Assembly (NCBI RefSeq): GCF_002795245.1
Contig: NZ_PGVG01000039.1
Span: 1-64,000, forward strand
Direction of reading: 5' to 3'
Length of the DNA: 64,000 nucleotides
Origin: Bradyrhizobium forestalis
GTDB taxonomy: Bacteria; Pseudomonadota; Alphaproteobacteria; Rhizobiales; Xanthobacteraceae
A program made the translations under genes and the position numbers. The notes below the pieces were generated by a model. It was not told the origin of the DNA and made no database searches. It saw nothing but the letters and a program-made list of their open reading frames with translations. Shown one piece after another: positions 19,737-27,645 of the stretch. How positions within the stretch are numbered: position 1 is the first letter of the stretch; each line of letters starts with the position of its first letter.

Positions 19737-20843
19737 ATGCCTCAACTCGGAATGCTGAAATCTATGGGTGCAGCTAAGCAAGCCGTCCAGGTCGAAGTCG
19801 GGGACGAGATGGACGTTCCGGTCATCGATCACGCGCCGGCAGAACGAGGGACGGCACGAAAAATCCTGCCGATCGTCGAGGGCGTCGTGCTGGTCGCGGC
19901 GCTGCTCGCGCCGCTGGTGCTGCAGGACTATCTGACCGTGTTCGCGACCCGCGTGATCATCCTCGCGCTGTTCGCGCTGTCGTTCGACCTGGTCTGGGGC
20001 TATGCCGGCATCATGAGCTTTGGCCAGGCCCTGTTCTTCGGCTCGGCCGGCTATGGCGTGGCACTGCTCGCGCGCGACCTCGACATCACCAACATTGTCC
20101 TGGTGCTGCCAGCGGGCACGCTGATCGGCCTCACCTTCGCACTCTTGCTCGGCGGCTTCCTGCTGCTGGGCCGGCATCCCTCCAGCGTGATCTTTGTCTC
20201 GCTCGGCACGCTCACCGGCTCCTACGCCGCCGACCGCCTCGCGCGCGGCTGGTATTATCTCGGCGGCCAGAACGGCATTCCCTCGATCGCACCGATGTCG
20301 CTCGGTACTTACGAATTCACGGAAGGCCCCGCCTTCTACTATCTCGTGCTCGGCATTCTCGTGGTGGTTTACCTGCTCTGCCGCTTCCTGGTGCGCTCGC
20401 AATTCGGCCTCGCGCTCGCCGGCCTGCGCGAGAACGAGCAGCGCATCGCCTTCTTCGGCTACAAGGCGCAGCACCTGAAAGCGATCATCTTCACCATCGG
20501 CGGCGCCGTCGCCGGCCTTGCCGGCAGCCTCTACGCGTTCCACGAAGGTTTCGTCTGGCCCAACATGGTCGGCGTCGTGGTCTCCACGCAGGTCGTGCTC
20601 TACGTGCTGTTCGGCGGCTCCGGCACGCTGATCGGCGCCGTCATCGGCACTGTCATCGTCGAGGGCGTCAGCTTCTGGCTGTCGGACAATTATCGCGACG
20701 TCTGGCCGATCATTTTGGGCTTGCTGCTGCTGCTCGTGATCCTGTTCCGGCCGCTCGGCCTGATCAGTTTTGTCCTCGGCGAGCGTGAACGCGTCGGCAG
20801 CTTCGGTGCGAAACCGAAGGAGAAGCGCAATGCCGCTCCTTGA
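19737..20843 (+). CDS. Branched-chain amino acid/urea-type ABC transporter permease (LivM/UrtC-like)
   Basis: A protein of 368 residues with a polar N-terminal extension of about 45 residues and then some ten hydrophobic segments. 'YAGIMSFGQALFFGSAGYG' is the LivM-type equivalent of the LivH motif, and 'LRENEQRIAFFGYKAQHLKA' is the cytoplasmic coupling loop. The C-terminus 'IILFRPLGLISF'-like segment (here 'LVILFRPLGLI') is conserved. The 3' end overlaps the start of the ATPase gene by 14 bases. The start could be the ATG at 19737 or one of two later ATGs (19752, 19764). Confidence 0.9.
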   Translation: MPQLGMLKSMGAAKQAVQVEVGDEMDVPVIDHAPAERGTARKILPIVEGVVLVAALLAPLVLQDYLTVFATRVIILALFALSFDLVWGYAGIMSFGQALFFGSAGYGVALLARDLDITNIVLVLPAGTLIGLTFALLLGGFLLLGRHPSSVIFVSLGTLTGSYAADRLARGWYYLGGQNGIPSIAPMSLGTYEFTEGPAFYYLVLGILVVVYLLCRFLVRSQFGLALAGLRENEQRIAFFGYKAQHLKAIIFTIGGAVAGLAGSLYAFHEGFVWPNMVGVVVSTQVVLYVLFGGSGTLIGAVIGTVIVEGVSFWLSDNYRDVWPIILGLLLLLVILFRPLGLISFVLGERERVGSFGAKPKEKRNAAP

Positions 20844-21564
20844 AGCCGCCGGCATCAAGAAGGTCTTCGGCAAGCTCACCGCGCTCGATGGCGCGGCACT
20901 CACCGTCGGCGAGAACGAGTTTCATGGCCTGATCGGCCCGAACGGCTCCGGCAAGAGCACGCTGATGAAGTGCATCGCCGGTGCCGAGGTGCCGACGCAA
21001 GGAAAGGTCTCCTTCGTCAACGCCGACATTACCGCATTCACGCCGACCGAGCGGGCGCGGGCCGGCATGAGCCTGAAATTCCAGATCACATCCGTGCTGC
21101 CGTCGCTGACGCTCTACGACAACATCCTGCTGGCGCTACAGGCGCAGTGCTCGCTGCTCGACCTCGTATTCTCGCGCACGCGGGGTGCGCTGCACGACCA
21201 GGTCATGACCATGCTGACGCAGTTCCGCCTCGCGAACCGCGCCTTCGATGCGGCCGCGGCGCTGTCGCATGGCCAGCAGCAATGGCTGGAAATCGCGATG
21301 GCGCTGGCGGGCAAGCCGAAGCTGTTGCTGCTCGACGAGCCCACCGGCGGCATGAGCCTGGAGGAACGCCGCGTCACCGGTGAGTTGCTGCAGCCGATCA
21401 AAAAGCACTGTTCGCTCGTCATCGTCGAGCACGACCTCGATTTCATCCGCGACATCTGCGATCGCCTCACCGTGCTCGACCAGGGCAAGGTGTTGGCATC
21501 GGGCACGGTGTCCGAGATCCAGGCCAACACATCCGTCCAGGAGATCTATCTGCGCCGTGCCTGA
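20830..21564 (+). CDS. ABC transporter ATP-binding protein (LivG/UrtD-like)
   Basis: A 244-residue ATPase. Walker A 'GPNGSGKSTLMKC' (about 38-50), signature 'LSHGQQQWLEIAMALAG' (LSHGQ rather than LSGGQ, as usual for UrtD/LivG proteins), Walker B 'LLLLDEPTGGMSLEE', and switch His in 'IVEHDLDFI'. The ATG at 20830 overlaps the permease gene by 14 bases, and its own stop overlaps the next ATPase gene by eight, a typical tightly coupled transporter operon. Confidence 0.92.
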   Translation: MPLLEAAGIKKVFGKLTALDGAALTVGENEFHGLIGPNGSGKSTLMKCIAGAEVPTQGKVSFVNADITAFTPTERARAGMSLKFQITSVLPSLTLYDNILLALQAQCSLLDLVFSRTRGALHDQVMTMLTQFRLANRAFDAAAALSHGQQQWLEIAMALAGKPKLLLLDEPTGGMSLEERRVTGELLQPIKKHCSLVIVEHDLDFIRDICDRLTVLDQGKVLASGTVSEIQANTSVQEIYLRRA

Positions 21565-22252
21565 ATTTTTGGACATCAAGCATCTCGACGCCGGCTATGG
21601 CCGCAGCCAGGTCCTGTTCGACGTCAGCCTCGGCATCCCCTGGCGCGGCGGCGTCGCCGTGCTCGGCCGCAACGGCGCCGGCAAGACCACGTTGATGAAG
21701 ACCATCGTCGGCGAGCTGCCGGCGTGGAAGGGCGAGGTCGCCTTCGACGGCCGCGACATCAGCCGCCGCGCCACCCAGGAGCGCGTCCGCGCCGGCATCG
21801 GCTACGTGCCGCAGGAGCATTCGGTGTTCGCGCGCCTGTCGGTCCGCGACAATCTCGCCGTCGGCTCGCTCGCAGCTAAGGATGCCTCCGCGATCGACCG
21901 CGTGCTGACCATCTTCCCCAAACTCGGCCAGCGCCTCGATCAGCCCGCCGGCACCCTCTCCGGCGGCGAGCGCAAGATGCTCGCCATCGGCCGCGCCATG
22001 CTGGGCGATCCCAAGCTGCTGCTGCTGGACGAGCCGACCGAAGGCGTCTGGATCGGCGTCATCGAGGAGATCACCGAACGCCTGATCGAGCTCGCCAAGA
22101 CCATCGCCGTGATCATCGTCGAGCAGCACCTCGATTTGGCGCTGCGCGTTGCCGACTACGCCTATGTGCTGGATCGCGGCCGCGTCGCGCTGCAGGGCGC
22201 GGCGGGTGAGGTGAGGGGCAACCCGGAGCTGATGCGGTATCTGGCGCCGTAG
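21557..22252 (+). CDS. ABC transporter ATP-binding protein (LivF/UrtE-like)
   Basis: A 231-residue ATPase starting with GTG at 21557, eight bases inside the preceding gene; reading from there gives 'VPEFLDIKHLDAGYGRSQVL', the normal LivF N-terminus. Walker A 'GRNGAGKTTLMKT', signature 'LSGGERKMLAIGRAMLG', Walker B 'LLLLDEPTEGV', switch His in 'IVEQHLDLA'. Where most LivF proteins read 'EGLAPVIVEEI' this one has 'EGVWIGVIEEI', a small local change with no obvious effect on catalytic residues. Last gene of the amide-transport operon. Confidence 0.92.
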   Translation: MPEFLDIKHLDAGYGRSQVLFDVSLGIPWRGGVAVLGRNGAGKTTLMKTIVGELPAWKGEVAFDGRDISRRATQERVRAGIGYVPQEHSVFARLSVRDNLAVGSLAAKDASAIDRVLTIFPKLGQRLDQPAGTLSGGERKMLAIGRAMLGDPKLLLLDEPTEGVWIGVIEEITERLIELAKTIAVIIVEQHLDLALRVADYAYVLDRGRVALQGAAGEVRGNPELMRYLAP

Positions 22253-22287
22253 GGCGCCGAAGCGCATCGCTGTCGCCCCGAACTCAC

Positions 22288-22344
22288 CTGTCATGCCCCG
22301 GCTTGACCGGGGCATCCAGGGCCGATCAAGTCGGGCGATGACAG
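22288..22344. repeat. Palindromic intergenic element, family B (short form)
   Basis: CTGTCATGCCCCGGCTTGAC at the left faces GTCGGGCGATGACAG at the right with almost no spacer between the arms. It lies between two convergent stops. Confidence 0.75.
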
Positions 22345-22376
22345 CAGAGTGTGGGGTGAGAGCGAAAGTCGTCGGC

Positions 22377-23969
22377 TTACTTCATCGCCCCGAAGCGGCT
22401 GTCGAACGAGTTCGACGAGACCACAGGTGCGGCACCCGCCATTTGGCCGCTCTCACCGGCGCCATCCGACACCGACGGCTTCAACGCCGGGCGGGTCTGG
22501 GCGAGGCGGGTGTCGGGCTGCGGCTTCGGCGGCTCAGCCGGCTTGGCGGCAGCGACAGCCGGTTTCGGCGTATCCTTCGCGGCGTCCTTGGACTTGTCAT
22601 GGCCCGGCACGAAGCGAGTCACTGCGGCCTTGAGCCTCGACGCTGCCGTGGGCGGCGTCGTGGACGTCTGGGCCGGCGCCACGGACGCGGTCGCCTGCGG
22701 CGCAGGCGTGGCGGTCGCCGTGGTGTCGGCGGTGCCGAGGCCCATCTTGCGGCCGAGATTGGAGAAGAAGCCGCCTTGAGATTTCTCTTGCGACTTCTCG
22801 CTCGGAGCGGCCGACGCGACGCGCGTGTTGGCGGCGGGCGCGCTGGCCGCGACAACCCGCTCTTCCTGCGGCGCAGGCGCGGACGCCACCGCGTCGAGAT
22901 TCGGCTTGGGCGGATTGACGTGTCCGGGGATCGTGCCGGGTGCCTTCGCCATCGCCAGCATCTGCAGCGTGGTGCCTTCGGCGCCTTCGGACAGGCCGGT
23001 CGAGCCTTCCGGAATCTTGGCGGCGAACACCTTGTTCATGCCGCCGTCGATGCCGGTGTTCATGCGCGCCACCGGCGTGCCCTTGGCGACGAGCTTGGCG
23101 TAGACGGTCTCGTCCTGCTGCTGCTTCTCGCGCACGGCGCTGGCGATGTCCTCGGGGATCACATAGGCCGGGCATTTTGCCGAGGCGTCGAATACCGGAT
23201 CGCGCTTGGCGTCGGCCGGCTTCGTTGCGTCGAACACGTACTTCTTCTCGCAGAAATCGACCTTCGGCTCCTGCCGCGTCACCTCGAAATGATCATAGCC
23301 TTCCTTGATCATCTTCCAGAACGGCATGTTCGGATTGTTCCGGTGCTTGGCCATGTTCACCGGCGTCATCTTGAACGGATAGGCCTGCAGCTGAAACGCC
23401 TTCTGCCCGCCGAAGAAGGATTCGCGTCCGAGCGAATAAATCTCCGCGATCTGCTCGTCGGTCATCGCGTAACAGCCGCGCGACGAACAATCGCCATGCA
23501 CCATCAGCTGCGAGCCGGTGCGGCCCAAAGCCTTGTCAAACGCGTTCGGATAACCCGTGTTGAACGAGAGGTAATAGGCCGACTGCGGATTCATCTGGCT
23601 CGGATTGATCGAGTAGAATCCCTCCGGCGCCTGACGGTCGCCTTCGCGCACCTTGGGGCCGAGGTCACCGGACCAGCGGCAGATCGGATAGGTCTTGAGC
23701 AGCGCGAACTGGCCCGAGCGGGTCTGCTTCCAGACCTCGAGCTCGGCCTCCTGCTTGAACAGGCGGACCAGGATCGGCGATTGCAGGTCCATGTCCTTCT
23801 CGGCCATCGCGGCGATCAGCTTCGGCGGCACCGGCTGGTTGGCCTTGGCGTTGGTCGCGAGCGAGACCTGATCGGTGTCGCAGCCGGCGAGCAGAACGCC
23901 GGCCGTCATCAGCGCAACCGAAGCCAAGAGCGCGCGAGCAAGCGAACGAGAAATCAAGATGGACCCCAC
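22377..23969 (-). CDS. YafK/DpaA-like L,D-transpeptidase-fold lipoprotein
   Basis: About 530 residues from the GTG at 23969, chosen because it puts a lipobox ('VLLAGC', Cys30) at the end of a normal signal sequence; an in-frame ATG at 24041 would add 24 residues of non-signal character. The YkuD-type catalytic site is 'QLMVHGDCSSRGCYAMT' with His158 and Cys166, the pattern of the YafK branch. In E. coli YafK (DpaA) releases Braun lipoprotein from peptidoglycan, so this may be a hydrolase rather than a transpeptidase (family inference). After about residue 330 the protein becomes an Ala/Pro/Lys/Thr-rich disordered tail of some 180 residues. Outer- or inner-membrane anchored, facing the periplasm. 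Confidence 0.85.
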   Translation of the reverse strand: MGSILISRSLARALLASVALMTAGVLLAGCDTDQVSLATNAKANQPVPPKLIAAMAEKDMDLQSPILVRLFKQEAELEVWKQTRSGQFALLKTYPICRWSGDLGPKVREGDRQAPEGFYSINPSQMNPQSAYYLSFNTGYPNAFDKALGRTGSQLMVHGDCSSRGCYAMTDEQIAEIYSLGRESFFGGQKAFQLQAYPFKMTPVNMAKHRNNPNMPFWKMIKEGYDHFEVTRQEPKVDFCEKKYVFDATKPADAKRDPVFDASAKCPAYVIPEDIASAVREKQQQDETVYAKLVAKGTPVARMNTGIDGGMNKVFAAKIPEGSTGLSEGAEGTTLQMLAMAKAPGTIPGHVNPPKPNLDAVASAPAPQEERVVAASAPAANTRVASAAPSEKSQEKSQGGFFSNLGRKMGLGTADTTATATPAPQATASVAPAQTSTTPPTAASRLKAAVTRFVPGHDKSKDAAKDTPKPAVAAAKPAEPPKPQPDTRLAQTRPALKPSVSDGAGESGQMAGAAPVVSSNSFDSRFGAMK

Positions 23970-24041
23970 ACCGTGCCGGGCAGCGAGCGCGAACCCCAAT
24001 TCGTTTGGCGCATGATCCGACCGGAAAACCGGACCCGTCAT

Positions 24042-24281
24042 GACGGGCTTTTTCAGCTCACGCCCCAGCGCTTATGCCCTGAAGCCATTGATTAAAATTC
24101 TAACCTCTGGGTCATGTGGTCGCAACCCGAGCGGGGATCACGAGGGCGTTGGCCCAGTGGCATGGTCAACGAAGACTAAATGGACGCGACTTGGGACGGA
24201 ACTTGGGCTTTTGGGCCCCATCGGGACTCAGATCGCCGATTTGGGCAAAAAAAGGGTTAATGCGGGGTTACCGGGGGGCCG
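24042..24281. other. Intergenic region upstream of the YafK-like gene
   Basis: Some 240 bases with no coding frame of convincing composition; moderately AT-rich compared with its surroundings (for example TTGATTAAAATTCTAACCTC at 24089-24108), so it probably carries the promoter of the minus-strand lipoprotein gene. No specific site could be assigned. Confidence 0.4.
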
Positions 24282-24420
24282 TCTCGTGCCCCGGACGCAG
24301 CGCAGCGCCCCTTTGGCGGTGCGCTGCTGAGCCGGGGCCCAGGCTGCGAGCGAGCTGTGCGGCCCCCTGGATCCCGGCTCTGCGGAGCGTCACTTCGTGC
24401 CGCACCGGGTCCGGGACACG
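24282..24420. repeat. Palindromic intergenic element, family C
   Basis: Left arm CTCGTGCCCCGGACGCAGCG, internal TGCTGAGCCGGGGCCCA and TGGATCCCGGCTCTGCG, right arm GGGTCCGGGACACG. It ends 14 bases before the accA stop. Confidence 0.8.
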
Positions 24421-24434
24421 AAAACCCGCCGGAA

Positions 24435-25397
24435 TCAGCCCAGTTTCCGGCCGATATCGAGGAATTTCTGCCGCCGCTGCTTACGGATCGCATCCCCGTC
24501 CAGGCCGCGGAGCTCGTCGAAGGCTTTGGCGATGGCCTCGCCCGTGGTGGCGATCATGGCGGCGGGGTCGCGATGGGCGCCGCCGACCGGCTCCTTCAGG
24601 ATGGCGTCTATCACCCCGAAGCGGAGCATGTCCTGGGCGGTGATCTTCATGTTGTTGGCGGCTTCCTGCGCCTTGGTGCCGTCGCGCCAGAGGATGGAGG
24701 ACGCCGCTTCCGGCGAGATCACGCTGTAGATGGCGTGCTCGAGCATCAACACCTTGTTGGCGGTGGTGATGGCGATGGCGCCGCCCGACATGCCCTCGCC
24801 GGTGATGATGGCGACGTTCGGCACAGTCAGCGCCAGGCAGGCATCGGTCGAGCGCGCGATCGCCTCGGCTTGTCCCCGCTCTTCCGCGCCGATGCCGGGA
24901 TAGGCGCCGGCGGAATCGGCGAGCGACAGCACCGGCAGGCCGAACCGCTCGGCCATCTCCATCAGCCGCACGCATTTGCGATAGCCTTCGGGCCGCGCCA
25001 TGCCGAAATTGTGCCGAATCCGGCTCTCGGTGGAATCGCCCTTTTCCTGGCCCATCACGCAGATCGGCTCGCCGCGGAAGCGGCCGAAACCGGCGACCAG
25101 CGCCTCGTCCTCGCCGAACTTGCGGTCGCCGGCGAGCGGGGTGAACTCGGTGATCAGGCCCTTGATGAAGTCGTTGAAGTGCGGCCGCTGCGGATGCCGC
25201 GCCACCAGCGTCTTCTGCCACGGCGTCAGGTTCGTATAGAGGTCGGCCAGCGCCTGCGCCGCCTTGTCCTCGATCCGCCCGACCTCGTCGCTGATATCGG
25301 TGCCGGAGGCCGCGAGCGCCCGCAATTCGTCGACCTTGGAGTCGAGCTCGGCGACGGGCTTTTCGAAGTCGAGATAGCTGCGCATCTGGTCTTGCAT
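24435..25397 (-). CDS. accA: Acetyl-CoA carboxylase carboxyltransferase subunit alpha
   Basis: A 320-residue AccA, which with AccD transfers carboxyl from biotin to acetyl-CoA to make malonyl-CoA. Recognisable segments: 'YLDFEKPVAELDSKVDELR' at the N-terminus, 'GDRKFGEDEALVAGFGRFRG', 'FGMARPEGYRKCVRLMEMAE', 'FVDSPGAYPG'-equivalent 'LADSAGAYPGIGAEERGQ', and 'VISPEAASSILWRDGTKAQ'. Length and motifs are standard. The ATG at 25397 is chosen over an upstream in-frame ATG at 25505, which would add 36 residues unlike the family. Cytoplasmic. Confidence 0.96.
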   Translation of the reverse strand: MQDQMRSYLDFEKPVAELDSKVDELRALAASGTDISDEVGRIEDKAAQALADLYTNLTPWQKTLVARHPQRPHFNDFIKGLITEFTPLAGDRKFGEDEALVAGFGRFRGEPICVMGQEKGDSTESRIRHNFGMARPEGYRKCVRLMEMAERFGLPVLSLADSAGAYPGIGAEERGQAEAIARSTDACLALTVPNVAIITGEGMSGGAIAITTANKVLMLEHAIYSVISPEAASSILWRDGTKAQEAANNMKITAQDMLRFGVIDAILKEPVGGAHRDPAAMIATTGEAIAKAFDELRGLDGDAIRKQRRQKFLDIGRKLG

Positions 25398-25585
25398 CAA
25401 CTCAATATAGGGGGACGGGGTGAAGCGGCGAAGCGGATTTGGGTGGGTGGAAAGAGTGTAGCTTCTCCAATGGGTTGACTTGTGCGCTGCGAGCGAGCCC
25501 GCCAAATCATCCGGGAGGCCCCGGCTCTTTCTGCGGAGATGTGGCCGAAGTCAAGGCGGTTTCATGGGTTGCCCCGGCTGGAGCG

Positions 25586-25733
25586 CTCGTGTCCCGGACG
25601 CGCTGCAGCGCCCTATAGCGCTGCTGCGCTGAGCCGGGACCCAGCAAGCGGCATGGGCCCCGGCTCTGCGGCGCACCGTACCGGACGATGCTTCGCATCG
25701 CCGGGAACGCTGCGCTGCGTCCGGGGCACGAGA
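25586..25733. repeat. Palindromic intergenic element, family C
   Basis: CTCGTGTCCCGGACGCGCTG on the left and TGCGTCCGGGGCACGAG on the right, with GCTGAGCCGGGACCCAGCAA and GGGCCCCGGCTCTGCGGC inside. It lies six bases beyond the xerD stop and occupies most of the xerD-accA gap. Confidence 0.8.
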
Positions 25734-25738
25734 CCCGT

Positions 25739-26698
25739 TTACCTCTCCGCGAGCGGATGCAGATCCCGCACCAGGCTCTTCAGCCGCTCCTCGACCACAT
25801 GGGTGTAGATCTGGGTCGTGGAGATGTCGGTGTGTCCAAGCAGGGTCTGCACGATGCGCAAGTCCGCGCCGTTGTGCAGCAAATGGCTGGCGAAGGCGTG
25901 GCGCAGCACGTGCGGGGAGACCAGCCGGGCCTGCAGGCCGGAGGCAACCGCAAGCTCCTTCAAGTCGCGGGCGAAATGCTGCCGCGTCAGATGTCCGCTC
26001 TCGCCGAAGGAAGGAAACAGCCATTTCGAGGCGGCGAGGCTGTCCTTCTTCTTCTCCGTCTTCGCAGTCTCCGTCGCGGCGAGATAGTCGGCCATCGCCT
26101 GCCGCGAGGCCTCGTTGAGCGGCACCAGGCGTTCCTTGTTGCCCTTGCCGCGCACCACGATCATGCGGGCATCGCGCTTGGCCGCCGAGCGCGGCAGCGC
26201 CACCAGCTCGGAGACGCGCAGGCCCGTGGCATAGAGCACCTCGAGCAGGCAATAGAGTCGCAACGCCCGCAGCCGCTTCGAGGGCGAGGCATCTTCCGCC
26301 TCGCTCAATTCCTTGGCGCGGCGGAGCATGCGGTCGACATCGGCGATCGACAGCACCTTTGGCAGGCCGCGGCCGCGCTTGGGTCCGGACAGGATCGCCG
26401 CCGGATCGTCACCGCGAATGCGCTCGTTCAGGAGGAAACGGTAGAGATGCCGCATCGCCGACAGCCGCCGCGCGACGCTGGTGGATTTGAAGCCGCGGGT
26501 GTCGAGATCGACGAGGTAGTCGCGCAGGATCTGCGTCTCCGCGTCCGCGAAACTGTGGCCGACGCGGCCCAGAAATTCCGAGAAATCGGTGAGGTCGCGG
26601 CGATAGGCGTCGAGCGTATTGGGGCCGGCGCCCTGTTCCGCTGCGAGCATGTCGAGGAACAGGCCGATGAGCTTGGTGTCGGAGGGCTTTGCGGGCAT
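25739..26698 (-). CDS. xerD: Site-specific tyrosine recombinase XerD
   Basis: A 319-residue recombinase that, with XerC, resolves chromosome dimers at dif. SAM-like core-binding domain about 5-95; catalytic domain about 115-310. All catalytic residues are present: Arg161 ('YATGLRVSELVAL'), Lys185 ('RGKGNKERLVPL'), His263 and Arg266 ('SPHVLRHAFASHLL'), His289 ('LLGHTDISTT') and nucleophile Tyr298 ('QIYTHV'). An insertion of about 15 lysine-rich residues near 208-222 is common in alphaproteobacterial XerD. It is placed next to accA, as in related genomes, so it is taken as the housekeeping XerD rather than a mobile integrase. Confidence 0.93.
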   Translation of the reverse strand: MPAKPSDTKLIGLFLDMLAAEQGAGPNTLDAYRRDLTDFSEFLGRVGHSFADAETQILRDYLVDLDTRGFKSTSVARRLSAMRHLYRFLLNERIRGDDPAAILSGPKRGRGLPKVLSIADVDRMLRRAKELSEAEDASPSKRLRALRLYCLLEVLYATGLRVSELVALPRSAAKRDARMIVVRGKGNKERLVPLNEASRQAMADYLAATETAKTEKKKDSLAASKWLFPSFGESGHLTRQHFARDLKELAVASGLQARLVSPHVLRHAFASHLLHNGADLRIVQTLLGHTDISTTQIYTHVVEERLKSLVRDLHPLAER

Positions 26699-26714
26699 GC
26701 CCGGAGCCTAGCTG

Positions 26715-26861
26715 CTATTTCTTGAGAAACTTATCCGGCGGGATCGTCACCGTCATTTCCCGCGGCTTCGGATTGACGAAGTTCGCCAGCGCGAAGACCA
26801 CGCCATAGACGATGCCGGCGATCACGGCGACGACCGTCAGGAAGCGGAACAAGCTCGGCAT
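26715..26861 (-). CDS. Small single-span membrane protein (48 residues)
   Basis: A short gene reading 'MPSLFRFLTVVAVIAGIVYG' then 'VVFALANFVNPKPREMTVTI' and 'PPDKFLKK': one hydrophobic span (about 7-29) followed by a conserved-looking polar C-terminus. It lies 16 bases upstream of xerD on the same strand and divergent from aroK. I recall similarly short proteins at this place in related genomes, some labelled histidine kinase without any kinase domain; that label is not supported here. Function unknown. Longer reading upstream on this strand is antisense to aroK and not real. Confidence 0.72.
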   Translation of the reverse strand: MPSLFRFLTVVAVIAGIVYGVVFALANFVNPKPREMTVTIPPDKFLKK

Positions 26862-27021
26862 CGTTCTGGGGTCTCGGGTAAGGGGCCAGGCGGCCAAATT
26901 AACCAATGAAATCATCCAACATGTTCGCCGTTTCGTGGCAAGAGTCCTCTGGCGAGGGTCCCTGCGGGGTCGTATAGGTGGCCAAACCATGCCGCCTTTG
27001 GCGGCAGATCGAGCGAGATTT

Positions 27022-27645
27022 ATGTCCGACGCCGCGTTGCCGATTCCCGCTTCGCCCGAGGCCGACATCCTGTCGGCACTCGGCGCGCGCTCGATCGTGC
27101 TCGTCGGCATGATGGGGGTGGGCAAATCCACCATCGGCCGGCGCATGGCGGTCCGCCTCAAGCTGCCCTTCGTCGATGCCGACACCGAGATCGAGGCGGC
27201 GGCCGGCATGACCATACCGGAGATTTTCGAACGCCATGGCGAGGCGCATTTCCGCGATGGCGAGGCAAGGGTGATCGCGCGCCTGCTCGAGGGTGGTCCC
27301 GTGGTGCTGGCGACCGGCGGCGGCGCTTTCATGCGCGAGGAGACGCGCGCGCGCATCGCGGCGAAAGCCATCTCGATCTGGCTCAGGGCGGACCACGACG
27401 TCATCATGCGCCGCGTGCGTCGTCGTGCCGACCGTCCGCTGCTTCGGACCGCCGACCCCGAGGGAACCGTGACGCGCCTGCTCACCGAGCGCGAGCCGGT
27501 CTATGCCAATGCCGACCTCACGATCGCCTCGCGCGACGTGCCGCACGATAGAATCGTCGAGGAATGCATCGCGGCGCTGCACGCCCATCTCTGCGGCGAA
27601 CAGGCCGCCCAACCACCTGCCGACGTTGCGAGTGCGTTAAGATGA
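27022..27645 (+). CDS. aroK: Shikimate kinase AroK
   Basis: A protein of 207 residues that phosphorylates shikimate in the aromatic amino acid pathway. Walker A 'GMMGVGKSTIGRRMA' (about 29-43), the shikimate-binding 'PFVDADTEIE' with the DxD pair, 'IFERHGEAHFRDGEARVI' and 'VLATGGGAFMREETR' are all present, as is the lid arginine region 'RRADRPLLRT'. I chose the ATG at 27022. The stop overlaps the aroB start (ATGA), so synthesis of the two consecutive-pathway enzymes is translationally coupled. Confidence 0.95.
   Translation: MSDAALPIPASPEADILSALGARSIVLVGMMGVGKSTIGRRMAVRLKLPFVDADTEIEAAAGMTIPEIFERHGEAHFRDGEARVIARLLEGGPVVLATGGGAFMREETRARIAAKAISIWLRADHDVIMRRVRRRADRPLLRTADPEGTVTRLLTEREPVYANADLTIASRDVPHDRIVEECIAALHAHLCGEQAAQPPADVASALR

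Noticed and set aside
22293..24095. 600-codon plus-strand frame opposite the YafK-like gene
   Set aside because: Arginine-rich shadow; the minus strand has a lipobox and complete catalytic motif.
25739..26698. XerD-like recombinase considered as an island integrase
   Set aside because: Motifs, length and position beside accA fit the housekeeping XerD; no attachment site or tRNA is nearby.
26862..27485. N-terminal extension of the small membrane protein gene to 257 residues
   Set aside because: The extra part is antisense to aroK; only the last 48 codons have membrane-protein character.
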